Under the pieces are notes generated by a model. That model saw nothing but the letters and a program-made list of their open reading frames with translations. It ran no database searches and was not told the DNA's origin. Positions 1 to 6,093 of a stretch of 10,642 nucleotides of DNA are shown piece by piece. The DNA is taken from the NCBI GenBank assembly GCA_025058435.1, contig JANXEM010000031.1, forward strand, positions 1 through 10,642, read 5' to 3'. Each line of letters starts with the position of its first letter. Position 1 is the stretch's first letter. Position numbers and translations under genes: made by a program. Source of the DNA: Candidatus Caldarchaeum sp. (GTDB taxonomy: Archaea > Thermoproteota > Nitrososphaeria_A > Caldarchaeales > Caldarchaeaceae).

Positions 1-299
1 AATTCGATCAACACGTCGAGGCTTCCGTAGCCCAGCTGGTAAACTCCCGAAGCTACCTTAGTTACGGCGTCCGCCGAGCCATAGCCCCTGTCCATGGTGA
101 CGGCGAGCCCTTCCTGCGCGAAATATCCCTTTTCAAGGGCCACGATGAACGGTGCCTGAGGCCCTGAAATAGCCCAGTCCAAAACGAACTTCACAGAGAC
201 GAGCTGTGGTCTTGGAGCGGGGTTGATGAACGTGCCGGCGAAAATTCCAATCGCTAGCCCGACAACCAAAAATACCACGGCAGTTCTTACAACCGACAT
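1..299 (-). CDS. ABC transporter substrate-binding protein, NMT1/THI5-like, second tandem copy (C-terminus beyond window)
   Basis: Only the N-terminal 99 codons lie in the window; the gene runs off the left edge. It starts with ATG at 299-297. Residues about 3-22 form a hydrophobic segment (VVRTAVVFLVVGLAIGIFAG) that could be a signal peptide or membrane anchor; no lipobox cysteine is visible. The mature part follows with KFVLDWAI, the VALEKGYFAQEGL motif and a GSADAVTKVASG segment, typical of extracellular substrate-binding proteins of the NMT1/THI5 type. From KFVLDW onward it matches the upstream paralogue (355-1401) at 58 of 63 residues, so the family call is firm. Many third-codon positions differ. 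Known substrates of this family include thiamine-pyrimidine precursors, riboflavin, sulfonates and nitrate; the substrate here cannot be told. Permease and ATPase genes are not in the window and may lie further left. Confidence 0.88.
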   Translation of the reverse strand, partial: MSVVRTAVVFLVVGLAIGIFAGTFINPAPRPQLVSVKFVLDWAISGPQAPFIVALEKGYFAQEGLAVTMDRGYGSADAVTKVASGVYQLGYGSLDVLIE

Positions 300-323
300 A
301 CGCAGATTCGAATGTTCTATCTA

Positions 324-336
324 TTTATAAACTTTC
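324..336 (-). promoter_or_regulatory. BRE/TATA promoter of the second substrate-binding protein gene (leaderless)
   Basis: On the minus strand the sequence reads GAAAG followed by TTTATAAA, a good archaeal BRE plus TATA box. The TATA centre is about 27 bp upstream of the ATG at 299, so transcription should begin at or within a few bases of the start codon, giving a leaderless mRNA. There is no Shine-Dalgarno sequence before this ATG, which agrees. Confidence 0.7.
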
Positions 337-346
337 AAAGAAAAAA
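337..346 (-). terminator. T-rich transcription stop after the first substrate-binding protein gene
   Basis: The minus strand reads TTTTTTCTTT starting 9 nt past the TAA at 357-355. Archaeal RNA polymerase commonly terminates at such T-tracts without a hairpin. The tract directly abuts the BRE of the next gene. Confidence 0.45.
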
Positions 347-354
347 TGGGGTGT

Positions 355-1401
355 TTAGATGGTGCGTTCTTCCCGTGGTGGAAGGAACCGGTCCGTGAAA
401 ACTTCGTCGACGCTGGGCGTCCGAGGCAGCTTGAAAGCTTCGACCACGGCTTTGATGGTTCTTTCGAGACGTGCTTTGTCAACCGCGCCGAGGCCGTTGC
501 GTCGGACCTCTTCGGTGACGATGTTGTCGGCGAGGGCGAGTCGGAGTCTTTGAAGCTCGACTTCGCGGTCGACCAACGGGTCGCGGAGCTTCACAAAGTC
601 GGCTGCTTTGTCCGGGTCGGCGATGACTTCTTTGAGGGCTTTGTTCACGGCTTTCACGAATTTGGCGACTGCTTCGGGGTTGTTCTGCATAAAGTCTTTC
701 CTGACGACTATTGCGTTGCCGTAGAGTTCAACCCCAAAGTCTTTGTATTTGAAGGCCGTTATCTGGGCTGGGTCGACTTTCAGGGCCAGCAGGTTGAGGT
801 ATCCCGTGAAATAGAACCCGGTTATCGCGTCGACTTCGCCTTGGACGAGAGAGGGCTCGCGCAGAGGCGGAGACATGCTCACCCATGTAACCTTTGCGGG
901 GTCGATTCCCGTGGCTTTGGCGAAGACGGGGAAGAGACGTCTGGGCGCGTCTCCTTCCGGTGCGCCGATTTTCTTTCCTTCGAGGTCTTTGGGCGAGTTG
1001 ATTCCTTTAGCTTTCAGCGTCAGCACGGAATAGGGTGGGCTGTTCAAGACTACGTAGACCGCGACCAGCTCCTGTCCCGGGTTTTTGACGTTAAATTCGA
1101 TGAGGGCGTCGATGCTTCCATAACCCATCTGATACACTCCAGAAGCCACTTTCGTTATGGCGTCCGCCGAGCCGTAGCCACGGTCCATCGTCACGGCAAG
1201 CCCTTCTTGCGCGAAATACCCTTTCTCCAAGGCGACGATGAAAGGTGCTTGAGGCCCTTGGATGGCCCAGTCGAGGACGAATTTTATCGACGTTATCCGC
1301 GGCGCCGGTGGTGGCAGGATGATGGGGCTGAGGAAAATGCCGGCAACGAGACCGACCACGAGGAAAACTACTCCTACTGCTAAGCTTTTCGCGGCGACCA
1401 T
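355..1401 (-). CDS. ABC transporter substrate-binding protein, NMT1/THI5-like, first tandem copy
   Basis: A 348-residue periplasmic-binding-protein-like receptor for an ABC importer, expected outside the cell membrane. Residues about 7-25 are a hydrophobic signal or anchor (LAVGVVFLVVGLVAGIFLS) followed by a proline-rich linker; no lipobox Cys is seen. Family marks in order: KFVLDWAI (40-47), VALEKGYFAQEGL (56-68), LEGKKIGAPEGDAPR (140-154), GEVDAITGF (188-196), NPEAVAKFVKAVNKALKE (241-258) and the C-terminal VDEVFTDRFLP (331-341), all typical of NMT1/THI5-type proteins. The ORF is open to an ATG at 1458, but I chose the ATG at 1401. It aligns with the start of the paralogue at 1-299, avoids overlap with the dsrE-like gene, and lies about 30 bp from a T-rich promoter element. 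The substrate is unknown, and no permease or ATPase gene is in the window. Confidence 0.9.
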   Translation of the reverse strand: MVAAKSLAVGVVFLVVGLVAGIFLSPIILPPPAPRITSIKFVLDWAIQGPQAPFIVALEKGYFAQEGLAVTMDRGYGSADAITKVASGVYQMGYGSIDALIEFNVKNPGQELVAVYVVLNSPPYSVLTLKAKGINSPKDLEGKKIGAPEGDAPRRLFPVFAKATGIDPAKVTWVSMSPPLREPSLVQGEVDAITGFYFTGYLNLLALKVDPAQITAFKYKDFGVELYGNAIVVRKDFMQNNPEAVAKFVKAVNKALKEVIADPDKAADFVKLRDPLVDREVELQRLRLALADNIVTEEVRRNGLGAVDKARLERTIKAVVEAFKLPRTPSVDEVFTDRFLPPREERTI

Positions 1402-1426
1402 CTGCGGTATACAATAGTGTTTTGAG

Positions 1427-1436
1427 GGTAAAAAAG
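1427..1436 (-). promoter_or_regulatory. TATA-like promoter of the first substrate-binding protein gene
   Basis: The minus strand reads AAAA then CTTTTTTACC, centred about 31 bp upstream of the ATG at 1401, which would put the transcript start within about 5 nt of the start codon. The box is a weak TATA match, so confidence is modest. It supports the shorter start over the ATG at 1458. Confidence 0.45.
1430..1435 (-). terminator. T6 tract ending the cdvB-leuS-dsrE transcript
   Basis: Six consecutive T on the minus strand begin 4 nt past the TAA (1441-1439) of the dsrE-like gene. This fits a hairpin-free archaeal terminator and coincides with the TATA-like box of the next gene. Confidence 0.4.
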
Positions 1437-1438
1437 TT

Positions 1439-1798
1439 TTAGAAGGTGATGATGACAAAGTTGTTTATCGCCGCTTCCGTTATGACCGCTGTGGAGTCAT
1501 CCGCGATGAAGAGGGATTTGTCGAATTTTTCGTATAGGCCGTAGGCCCGTAGGTTGCCGGCGCAGACAGCCAAGTAGACGCCCGCCTCCTTCATCTCTGA
1601 TGCGTATTTTTTCACGAGTTCGTAATGGGGGTTGTCGGGGTCGAGAAGGCCGGCGCCGGGGCCCAAGAACAGCATCCTAACCTCCCGAACGTGCCCTTCT
1701 TTAGCGGCGTTTCTCGCAACCCGGAGGCCCTGCCTCGCCTTTTCAATCTCGTTAGGGCCCGAAATTATGACAAACAGCAGACGGGTTCCGCTCATCAT
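1439..1798 (-). CDS. DsrE-like small protein
   Basis: A 119-residue predicted cytosolic protein of the DsrE/DsrF-like fold. Marks seen: the opening beta strand RLLFVIISGP (6-15), then a helix with KARQGLRVARNAAKEG (20-35), the second strand VRMLFLGPGAGLL (40-52), a VYLAVCAGNLRAYGL segment (74-88) with the single cysteine C79 where many DsrE-family proteins carry their conserved Cys, and a hydrophobic C-terminal strand. Family members include sulfur-relay proteins and many uncharacterised archaeal proteins; one Cys does not prove sulfur transfer. The start ATG (1798-1796) overlaps the leuS stop as ATGA, implying translational coupling and co-transcription with leuS. A second ATG follows at once and could equally be used. 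The precise function is unknown. Confidence 0.72.
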   Translation of the reverse strand: MMSGTRLLFVIISGPNEIEKARQGLRVARNAAKEGHVREVRMLFLGPGAGLLDPDNPHYELVKKYASEMKEAGVYLAVCAGNLRAYGLYEKFDKSLFIADDSTAVITEAAINNFVIITF

Positions 1799-4740
1799 TC
1801 GGTCACGACATAGATGGCTGGCTTGAGCGGAATGGACTGTTTAGCCTTCGAAATTTCCTTCTCCCCCGCGGCCTCTTCTTCCCGAAGCAGCTTCGTCGCA
1901 ACCTTGATTTCCTGAGCAATCATCGACAAACAATCTTCCAAAAGCCTGCTTTCCATGTCGAGGAGGTTTTTCAGAATCGACGCGACCGATGAACCACCGG
2001 CCTGCATGCTACAGGCCTTTTCATCCGTTTCCCGCAGCTTTTCAGCGATTTTCGCCACCACCGAAGGGCCTTTACCGAAAAGTTCGGCGTTCTCATTTTT
2101 GAAGACTTTCAAGTCGTAAGGAGGGCTTTGGTCAATCAACGCTCTGGCCGCGGCGTTCTTCCATCCCGAAGCCATGAACATCTTAATTTCGACCGGCTTC
2201 CCTTTCACGATTTTCAAAACTTCGCGGACATCAGCCACCAAGTCCTCGAGAATCCCCTCGTACACCAGAGCCTCCAACCCTTCAGGCCCAGTCGATTTAC
2301 CCGGCCAGCTCTGTAGACAAACGTATCCATCCTTGCCCATGATGGCCCATGCTTCTTCAGCCGCAAAAGGAGCAAAAGGCGAAAGCAACAAAGCCCATCT
2401 TTCGACGAAGGCCTTCGCAGCCTTCGCCACCTTCCCACCGCTCCGCCTCAGATACCATCTCCAGTTGTTCAACATCCCGTAAACCGCTTCGCTGCATGCG
2501 GAACGGGTCTTCGCCTTCTCAAGATTCTGCGAAACAACTTCAAGACTCCTATCGGCGGCGGCCAGCAGCCATCTATCGGCGGGGCCTTCATCGTCGACAG
2601 CCTCATCGACAACCCTCTGCACAATTCCCAGAAAGTTCTGGACAAACTGCTCCGCCTCGGTCGCTGATTTTTCCCGCCAGTCGGGGTCGTCGAGTTCCTC
2701 CGCGCTGAGGAGAAGAGCGAGACGGGTGGCGTCGCTTCCATGTTTCGCCACCGCCTGTTTTAGGGTTATGAAGTTGCCGCGGCTTTTGGACATCTTCTCG
2801 CCTTCGATGGTGATCATCCCGTTCACACTTATCCCCCAAGGCCAGTGGTTTTCGTCGAAGATGCCGGTGTGATGGAAAAGGTAGAAGGTCAGATGGTTGG
2901 GAACGAGGTCTTTCGCTGAAACACGCATGTCAACCCCGTACCAATACAGGAATTCGTCCCTCATCGACTCGAGCAAAGCGGGTTCTATCCCGTTTTTCGC
3001 CGCGACATCGTCTCGGTCACCCACTCCGAGGAAGATAAAGTCGAACGCGTCGCTGTTTAGGTGTTTGGCGGCTTCGATGTTTTGGTTGAGGGTTCGGCTT
3101 ATGGTGTAGAGCGCAGGATAGATGGTTGAGTCGCTTAATGTTTCGATTTTCCACGAAGAGTCCCATGGAAGGGTTGTACCAAGCCCCGTCTTCCTCGTGC
3201 AGGCCCAGTCCCGAAGCCAGTCCACGACGTTTAAGAACCAAGTTTTCGCCGCCTCCGGAAAAACATTCATCCGTGAAAGATGTTCTTTGACCTTGGCCTT
3301 CCATTCCGGGTTTGAGAAGTTGAGGAACCACTGGTCTTCCACGATTTTGACGACGCATTCGTCTCCAGACCTGCAAACAACTTTCCCCGAAAGGTCGTAG
3401 AAAACATCCCCGCTCTTCGTCTGCTTCAGCTTTTCGATGACAAGCTCCCGCGCCTCCGAAACAGGCCGGCCCTGAAATTCGCCGACAGCCATCAACCCCG
3501 AATAAAACTCCTTCGAATAAATGTCCCTAGTAACATCTTCGAGACGTTCGTCCATCTGACTCTCTATACCGAGCTTTTCCACAGCTTCGACCGCGGGAAA
3601 ATCTCCCAACCCCGTCGTCGTAATGACTTTTTTCGGCGCTATCTTTTGGACAAGCTTTGGGTCGAGGCCTTTTTCGACAAGTTTGGAAGGGTTTTTCTGA
3701 AGCTCTTTGACGGCGGCGTAGTCGTAGGGGGCGTGGGCCGGAACGCTGTAAACCACCCCAGTCCCAAGGGAAACGTCGACAAAATCCGCCGGCAAAACCG
3801 GCACCAGTTCCTTCGTCAAAGGTGTTTGCACATTTTTTCCGAGAAGCTCTCTGACGTCGATTTCCCCGACAATCCGGAGTTCCGGCATCTGTTCCGAAAG
3901 CTTTTGAACCGCTTCATAGCTCATTACCAGCCGGACACCGTCCTTTTCGGCGACAACGTATCTTCCCCCGGGGTTAATCCAGACGTTTGTCGTACCGTAT
4001 ATTGTTTCGGGCCTCAGCGTCGCGGCTGCGAGCTTCATATCATCAATCGTGAAATACACCATCGTGTATTCTTCTGGGTAGATTCCTTCGCCCCGGAGCC
4101 TGTCGTGGTCTCCCGTCGCGCTCTGACATTTTGGACACCATACAACTGGGTGACGACCTTGGACAAGCAGGCCCTTCCTTCGAAGAACCTCATACTGCCA
4201 GACGATGAATTTGCTGTAGTATGGATGAAGGCTCGTGGTGTAAAATTCTCTACTCCAGTCAGCCGACCAGCCCATCGCGTTCACCACATGCCTGTTTTCG
4301 GCGGTGTAGTAGGCGCAGATGAATTCGGGATGGGTGAAGTAGCTGAGAAGGCTTTCGGGGACGCCGTCTATCTGTATAAGCATCCGTCTGACGGCTTCGT
4401 CGCCTCTCGCAAGCCGCTCGCTGGTTCCGGCCACGGCTTCGCCGGTCCAGTGCCAAGCCCACGGAAACAAAACGTTGAAACCTTTCATTCTTTTGTAGCG
4501 GGCGATTACGTCGCCGCGTGTGAAAGTGAAGCCGTGACCGAGATGAAGTGGGCCGTTCTGGTATGAATAGGGGACGCAGATGAAAAACTTAGGCTTGGAA
4601 GGGTCTGGAAAAGCTTCGAAGATACGTTCTTCCCGCCATCTTTGGGTCCACTTGTTTTCGTAGGCCTTCGGCGACGAAATTATGTTCGAGCCTCCGAGCT
4701 TAAAGCCCAGCTCCAGAAGCTGCCGCTCCTCTTCGGTCAA
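1795..4740 (-). CDS. leuS: Leucyl-tRNA synthetase, archaeal/eukaryotic type
   Basis: Attaches leucine to tRNA-Leu using ATP, in the cytosol. At 981 residues it is close to the archaeal LeuRS length. Seen in order: the class I signature HLGH (66-69), the archaeal FPWAWHWTG segment (92-100), a CPKC pair (202-205) that may bind zinc, the CP1 editing domain with TLRPET (241-246) and GTGVVYSVPAHAPYDY (326-341), the DWLRDWACTRKTGLG segment (507-521), KMSKS (649-653), and an anticodon-binding/C-terminal region ending KPAIYVVTE, as in archaeal LeuRS. The start is a TTG at 4740; no ATG or GTG precedes it in frame before the stop at 4767-4765. The gene begins 29 nt after the cdvB-like gene and overlaps the dsrE-like gene by 4 nt, so the three probably form one operon. 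A weak TATA-like stretch near 4764-4773 might add internal initiation. Confidence 0.96.
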   Translation of the reverse strand: MTEEERQLLELGFKLGGSNIISSPKAYENKWTQRWREERIFEAFPDPSKPKFFICVPYSYQNGPLHLGHGFTFTRGDVIARYKRMKGFNVLFPWAWHWTGEAVAGTSERLARGDEAVRRMLIQIDGVPESLLSYFTHPEFICAYYTAENRHVVNAMGWSADWSREFYTTSLHPYYSKFIVWQYEVLRRKGLLVQGRHPVVWCPKCQSATGDHDRLRGEGIYPEEYTMVYFTIDDMKLAAATLRPETIYGTTNVWINPGGRYVVAEKDGVRLVMSYEAVQKLSEQMPELRIVGEIDVRELLGKNVQTPLTKELVPVLPADFVDVSLGTGVVYSVPAHAPYDYAAVKELQKNPSKLVEKGLDPKLVQKIAPKKVITTTGLGDFPAVEAVEKLGIESQMDERLEDVTRDIYSKEFYSGLMAVGEFQGRPVSEARELVIEKLKQTKSGDVFYDLSGKVVCRSGDECVVKIVEDQWFLNFSNPEWKAKVKEHLSRMNVFPEAAKTWFLNVVDWLRDWACTRKTGLGTTLPWDSSWKIETLSDSTIYPALYTISRTLNQNIEAAKHLNSDAFDFIFLGVGDRDDVAAKNGIEPALLESMRDEFLYWYGVDMRVSAKDLVPNHLTFYLFHHTGIFDENHWPWGISVNGMITIEGEKMSKSRGNFITLKQAVAKHGSDATRLALLLSAEELDDPDWREKSATEAEQFVQNFLGIVQRVVDEAVDDEGPADRWLLAAADRSLEVVSQNLEKAKTRSACSEAVYGMLNNWRWYLRRSGGKVAKAAKAFVERWALLLSPFAPFAAEEAWAIMGKDGYVCLQSWPGKSTGPEGLEALVYEGILEDLVADVREVLKIVKGKPVEIKMFMASGWKNAAARALIDQSPPYDLKVFKNENAELFGKGPSVVAKIAEKLRETDEKACSMQAGGSSVASILKNLLDMESRLLEDCLSMIAQEIKVATKLLREEEAAGEKEISKAKQSIPLKPAIYVVTE

Positions 4741-4769
4741 CCTGTTGGAAAGCGTTTCAACCCGTTAAT

Positions 4770-5354
4770 TTAGGTTATGAAATGCCCTCCTTCGATGTCG
4801 GGCATCTCCTTTTTCAGCCGCTGTGCCGCTATCTCCGACGCTTCCCGGAGAATGGCCTCGGCCTCTGGGTCTGACGTGCTGTAGCCGGTGAACGTGTCGG
4901 AAACGGTTCCGACGCTGACGGAAAGGTCTTCGAGCAGGTCCTGCACTCCCCGGAGGCCGTAGGAAATTTCCGGCATCACTCCGCCGACGTCCTTTTGAAC
5001 AGCCATCACAACCGCCGCAACAGGCCCAATCACTTTACGGACTTCGTTGTAGTCCTTCACGGCCTCGAGCCGCAGCACCACACCTTCGAGGGAGGCCTGA
5101 CTCCTAACGGTCGCATGCATCATTTTACGCAGCTGAGAAAGCTCGTTGGCGTAAACTGCGGCCCTCTCTTCATCTTTCTCCATCTTCGCACGAACCACTT
5201 GATTGAATAGGTCCCGACCCCTCATCTGCATCGCCCGGGCCTTCGAATCCATCCTATTCTGAATCGTCATCAACCGAGTCACGATCTCGGTAATCCTTTC
5301 GTCGAACGGGGGCTTTGGCGGCTCCTGCTTCTTTTTCCTGAAAAGGTTGAACAT
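4770..5354 (-). CDS. ESCRT-III (Snf7 family) cell-division protein, CdvB type
   Basis: A 194-residue protein resembling archaeal ESCRT-III/CdvB subunits, which polymerise on the inner membrane and constrict it during division. Seen: a short basic, amphipathic N-terminus (MFNLFRKKK), then long charged helices rich in heptads (19-125), including the LEGVVLRLEAV segment (89-99) typical of archaeal Snf7-like proteins. A VMPEISYGLRGVQDLLEDL segment follows (126-144), then a separated C-terminal helix DPEAEAILREASEIAAQRLKKEMP (162-185) of the kind ESCRT-III proteins use to contact MIT-domain ATPases. No winged-helix extension follows, so it looks like a short CdvB paralogue (CdvB1/B2 style) rather than full CdvB. 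No cdvA or cdvC (Vps4) is adjacent; instead leuS follows 29 nt downstream. The start is ATG at 5354. The family call is confident; the paralogue type is not. Confidence 0.82.
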   Translation of the reverse strand: MFNLFRKKKQEPPKPPFDERITEIVTRLMTIQNRMDSKARAMQMRGRDLFNQVVRAKMEKDEERAAVYANELSQLRKMMHATVRSQASLEGVVLRLEAVKDYNEVRKVIGPVAAVVMAVQKDVGGVMPEISYGLRGVQDLLEDLSVSVGTVSDTFTGYSTSDPEAEAILREASEIAAQRLKKEMPDIEGGHFIT

Positions 5355-5382
5355 CTTCCGGCACCAGTTCGCGGCCGCTCAG

Positions 5383-5390
5383 TTAAAAAG
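5383..5390 (-). promoter_or_regulatory. TATA-like promoter of the cdvB-leuS-dsrE operon
   Basis: The minus strand reads CTTTTTAA centred about 32 bp upstream of the ATG at 5354, predicting a leader of only about 5-8 nt. No clear Shine-Dalgarno sequence precedes the ATG. Confidence 0.5.
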
Positions 5391-5550
5391 ACATCCGTCG
5401 ACTAGAACGGAAAATGTTTTCAACGTATTAACTGGAGAATGCTTCTTGCTTTTTCTTCGCACTTGTCATCCAGAAAACACTGCCGACCAGTAAACCAGCT
5501 ACGGTACCTAATGGTCTCACACATAGTAAACGCAGACCCCGTCACTGCGA
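5391..5550. other. Intergenic stretch with no recognised gene
   Basis: This lies between the divergent promoters of the cdvB-like gene and the tRNA. Open frames here are short or run into the tRNA. A T-rich run (GCTTTTTCTTC near 5449-5458) is the only compositional feature. I see no tRNA, snoRNA-like box pair or convincing peptide gene. Confidence 0.5.
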
Positions 5551-5553
5551 AGG

Positions 5554-5562
5554 TTTTTAAAA
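5554..5562 (+). promoter_or_regulatory. TATA box of the tRNA-Arg gene
   Basis: TTTTTAAAA preceded by GCGAAGG. Its centre is about 27 bp upstream of the tRNA 5' end at 5585, the normal archaeal TATA-to-start distance, so the primary transcript would carry almost no 5' leader. Confidence 0.65.
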
Positions 5563-5584
5563 CAACCAACACGCTGTTGATGAG

Positions 5585-5659
5585 GGGCCCGTGGCCTAGA
5601 ATGGATAGGGCGTCGGCCTGCGGAGCCGGAGGTCGTGGGTTCAAGTCCCACCGGGCCCG
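5585..5659 (+). tRNA. tRNA-Arg (anticodon GCG)
   Basis: A full cloverleaf can be folded by hand. The acceptor stem GGGCCCG (5585-5591) pairs with CGGGCCC (5652-5658) over all 7 bp. The D arm is GCCT/GGGC with loop AGAATGGATA including G18-G19. The anticodon stem TCGGC/GCCGG (one T-G pair) holds the loop CTGCGGA, with anticodon GCG at 5620-5622. The variable region is AGGTC. The T stem GTGGG/CCCAC encloses the loop TTCAAGT. The discriminator base is G5659. GCG reads the arginine codon CGC and probably CGU. There is no intron and CCA is not encoded. The stems are almost wholly G-C, consistent with a thermophile. Confidence 0.96.
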
Positions 5660-5662
5660 GTG

Positions 5663-5670
5663 GCTTTATC
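5663..5670 (+). promoter_or_regulatory. TATA-like promoter of hypA
   Basis: GCTTTATC lies just 3 nt beyond the tRNA 3' end and about 28 bp upstream of the hypA ATG at 5695. It would give a leaderless hypA transcript. The match is moderate; read-through from the tRNA promoter is an alternative. Confidence 0.45.
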
Positions 5671-5694
5671 TGTTGATTGTTTGATGTTTGTTTG

Positions 5695-6093
5695 ATGCAT
5701 GAATACATGGTTGCGGATGGTGTGGTTGCCTCTGTTTTGCGGTATGTGCTGGAGTCTGGCCGGATCATGCGGCGGTTTAGGGTTGTTGTCGGCGAGTTGA
5801 GTATGCTGGACCGTGAAATCTTGGCTGAAGCGGTCAGAGGCCTTTTGGAGAAATCTAATTTGAAGGGCGTGGAGTTCTCCGTCGAAACGGAGCCCGCCAA
5901 AATCGTCTGCGGCATCTGCGGCAACATCATGACCTTCGAAGATGCCACGTCTAAACTGGACGAAAGCGAAAAGGAGGTTGTCCATTTCATACCAGACCTA
6001 ATCAGCTCATATTCGACATGTAGCCGCTGCGGAAGCATGGATTTACGCGTCGTCGCCGGAAGATGGGTTGAGGTGAAAGATGTCGTCTCGTAA
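5695..6093 (+). CDS. hypA: Hydrogenase nickel incorporation protein HypA
   Basis: A cytosolic nickel metallochaperone that delivers Ni to the large subunit of [NiFe] hydrogenases during maturation. It has 132 residues. I chose the ATG at 5695 because it gives the invariant N-terminus Met-His-Glu, in which His2 helps bind nickel; a TTG 18 nt upstream would bury it. The zinc domain has C-x2-C pairs at CGIC and CSRC, separated by a longer insert (MTFEDATSKLD...) than in bacteria, as seen in some archaeal HypA proteins. The RVVVGELSMLDREIL segment is also typical of the family. The gene ends with TAA inside the start of the HypB-like ATPase gene (14-nt overlap), which suggests that the two are made together and interact. 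It lies upstream of a [NiFe]-hydrogenase operon that includes its likely client, HydA. Confidence 0.93.
   Translation: MHEYMVADGVVASVLRYVLESGRIMRRFRVVVGELSMLDREILAEAVRGLLEKSNLKGVEFSVETEPAKIVCGICGNIMTFEDATSKLDESEKEVVHFIPDLISSYSTCSRCGSMDLRVVAGRWVEVKDVVS

Noticed and set aside
1..8. The window begins with AATTCGAT, like an EcoRI-cut cloning boundary.
   Set aside because: The same bases occur at the homologous position of the paralogous gene (near 1093-1100), where they encode Ile-Glu-Phe, so this is ordinary coding sequence.
306..313. ATTCGAAT, an 8-bp palindrome between the TATA box and start of the second substrate-binding protein gene.
   Set aside because: It is short, does not extend, and has no partner copy seen at the other promoter, so chance is a sufficient explanation.
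346..1383. A 345-codon open frame on the plus strand.
   Set aside because: It is antisense to the substrate-binding protein gene, whose family motifs are clear. The frame stays open because of codon bias and its translation resembles no family I know.
1..1401. Possible assembly duplication of one gene.
   Set aside because: The two copies differ at many synonymous sites and have different N-terminal anchors and promoters, so they are genuine paralogues.
1446..1452. GTGATGA, a match to the C box of archaeal C/D sRNAs.
   Set aside because: It falls within the 3' end of the dsrE-like coding region, and I see no properly spaced D box (CTGA) with guide arrangement nearby.
3646..4566. A 306-codon plus-strand open frame.
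   Set aside because: It is antisense to leuS, which has all its signature motifs across this stretch.
5585..5659. tRNA-Arg as an integration site for a mobile element.
   Set aside because: I found no integrase gene and noticed no repeat of the tRNA 3' end elsewhere in the window.
5439..5684. An 81-codon plus-strand frame in the gap before the tRNA.
   Set aside because: It reads straight through the tRNA-Arg gene and its promoter and has no recognisable protein motif.
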